Below are positions 62,965-64,000 of a stretch of DNA of 64,000 nt, in pieces. Position numbers and translations under genes: made by a program. The notes beneath the pieces were generated by a model, which had not been told where the DNA came from, made no database searches, and saw nothing but the letters and a program-made list of their open reading frames with translations. The stretch is from Bin55 sp964572845 (GTDB taxonomy: Bacteria; Pseudomonadota; Gammaproteobacteria; Pseudomonadales; Azotimanducaceae): NCBI GenBank assembly GCA_964572845.1, contig CAZNFX010000007.1:124001-188000 (forward strand), read 5' to 3'. How positions within the stretch are numbered: position 1 is the first letter of the stretch; each line of letters starts with the position of its first letter.

Positions 62965-63846
62965 CTATGACTCAGCAGCTCGCTGTTCAAACATCTCTCG
63001 CATTCGCTGGTTAGTACCTGCGTGATCACCCTTGACTGCAAGCATTCCCCCGTCGACAACCAAGTCGATTCCTGTCACCCATCGCCCTTCGTCGCTTCCC
63101 AAGTACACGCACGCCATGGCGATGTCCCATGCCTCACCACCAGGTCCAGTCAAGGGCATGACCCCTCCGGTGACGTTTCGCACAAATCGATTGATGCGAT
63201 TGGTCTTGTGTTCCGAAGTGATTTGCTGGCCATGGGTATGGCCTCCCCAGAATATTGGGGTTGCGATTGCTCCAGGACTAACGGCATTCACGCGGATCCC
63301 GAACGGACCCAGCTGCATGGCCGCTGCCTTTGTGTAGTTGGACACGCCGGCTTTGGCTGCGGAATAAAGTGGGTCGGCCGCAGGTTCGGCTTGGTGAGCG
63401 CCCTTGGACGAATTATTGATGATGGACCCGCTCCCGTGCTTTCTCATGATGGGAGAAGCGTGCTTGGTTGCAACCATGATGGATCCCAGCAGGTACCACT
63501 GTGAATACTTGAAGGATTCTTCGTCCACATCCTCGATATTGAAGGCGTGGGGGCGTCCAGGCATGTTGGAGGGTCCTCCTGCATTGTTGAACAAGATGTC
63601 CAGTCGTCCCCATGTCTCAGCCGCCGCGTTGATTACTTTGGCGATTTCCTCTTCCTTAAGCACATCTGCCTTGATGAAAATGGCTGATCCAGACGGTTGT
63701 CGTTTTTCGACTTCCTTGCCCAATTCCTCGTTTCTGCCGCAGAAAATGACCTTTGCTCCTTCAGAGCAAAAGGCATCTACAGTCGCTTCGCCAATGCCAC
63801 TGGTCGCGCCGGTAACTACAGCAATCTTGCCGTCGAGTCGTCCCAT
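62965..63846 (-). CDS. SDR family oxidoreductase
   Basis: A 293-residue classical short-chain dehydrogenase. Seen: the cofactor motif TGATSGIG near 13, NNAGG near 88, the catalytic serine in SIINNSSKGAH, YSAAKAG (tyrosine and lysine) near 163, and the C-terminal WVTGIDLVVDGGM typical of the family. The substrate is unknown. A good AGGAGA lies upstream of the ATG on the minus strand. It stands alone near the window end and probably belongs to a longer operon outside. Confidence 0.9.
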   Translation of the reverse strand: MGRLDGKIAVVTGATSGIGEATVDAFCSEGAKVIFCGRNEELGKEVEKRQPSGSAIFIKADVLKEEEIAKVINAAAETWGRLDILFNNAGGPSNMPGRPHAFNIEDVDEESFKYSQWYLLGSIMVATKHASPIMRKHGSGSIINNSSKGAHQAEPAADPLYSAAKAGVSNYTKAAAMQLGPFGIRVNAVSPGAIATPIFWGGHTHGQQITSEHKTNRINRFVRNVTGGVMPLTGPGGEAWDIAMACVYLGSDEGRWVTGIDLVVDGGMLAVKGDHAGTNQRMREMFEQRAAES

Positions 63847-64000
63847 GAATTTCTCCTAGATGCTTCAATTGGTTGCTCCAATTAGTCTAGCGAAGTGCCC
63901 TCTTGGTTAAGTTTCTTGAACATGTATGTGTGGAAGGCTAGAGCAGGAAGGGATTGGTTCGTGTCTCACAATGGATTGAATATGCACCAATTGGCTACCA

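Noticed and set aside
1..64000. CRISPR arrays, rRNA genes or prophage structural modules
   Set aside because: No regularly spaced repeats of CRISPR type, no rRNA-like sequence and no phage capsid or tail genes were found.

Overview
The window looks like the chromosome of a free-living or host-associated marine-type gammaproteobacterium. The evidence is a single-chain PurL of about 1285 residues, PurT, a fused CysN-CysC, SelA/SelB, GI-type (PFGI-1 class) conjugation genes, and moderate base composition with many GTG and TTG starts. This placement is an inference from gene families, not from a marker gene. No rRNA, tRNA or CRISPR array was recognised.

Region by region. 1-3.9 kb: an EF-G-like GTPase, tadA and an exported di-heme cytochrome c peroxidase. 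4-11.2 kb, minus strand: three large paralogous membrane-anchored helical-repeat proteins with a TonB-C-domain protein between two of them. I cannot assign this locus to any described system, and it is the best candidate for something new here. 11.3-23.8 kb: metabolic genes (a 2-hydroxyacid dehydrogenase and a hydratase in one operon, a SulP transporter, a two-subunit molybdenum hydroxylase, a DUF1214 protein, a sulfotransferase, an SDR) and a ZIP metal transporter. 24-26.8 kb: cysD-cysNC, sulfate activation to PAPS.

27.7-40 kb: histidine degradation by the two-step deiminase/deformylase route. hutU-hutH-hutG form one minus-strand operon, with hutF (minus) and hutI (plus) about 5.3 kb away. 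Between the two halves lie a decayed IS1595-family element, a fic gene with inverted-repeat operators, and a remnant of a GI-type conjugation cluster of six genes in canonical order. Four of the six are broken by frameshifts or stops, and the last is truncated exactly at the end of hutF.

40.5-57 kb: an acyl-CoA ligase, an AbrB-type antitoxin whose VapC partner has decayed, purL, a second Fic protein lacking the motif histidine, a gamma carbonic anhydrase, a large ABC-permease/M1-like gene split by a GC-rich IS110-family element, purT, two FlbD-like small paralogues, and a C15 homopolymer. 57-64 kb: selB-selA, a 3-hydroxyisobutyrate-dehydrogenase-family enzyme, an orphan ICE-type ParB protein and an SDR.

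Overall this is an ordinary metabolic chromosome with several generations of decayed mobile DNA. Both insertion sequences are visibly richer in G and C than their surroundings.
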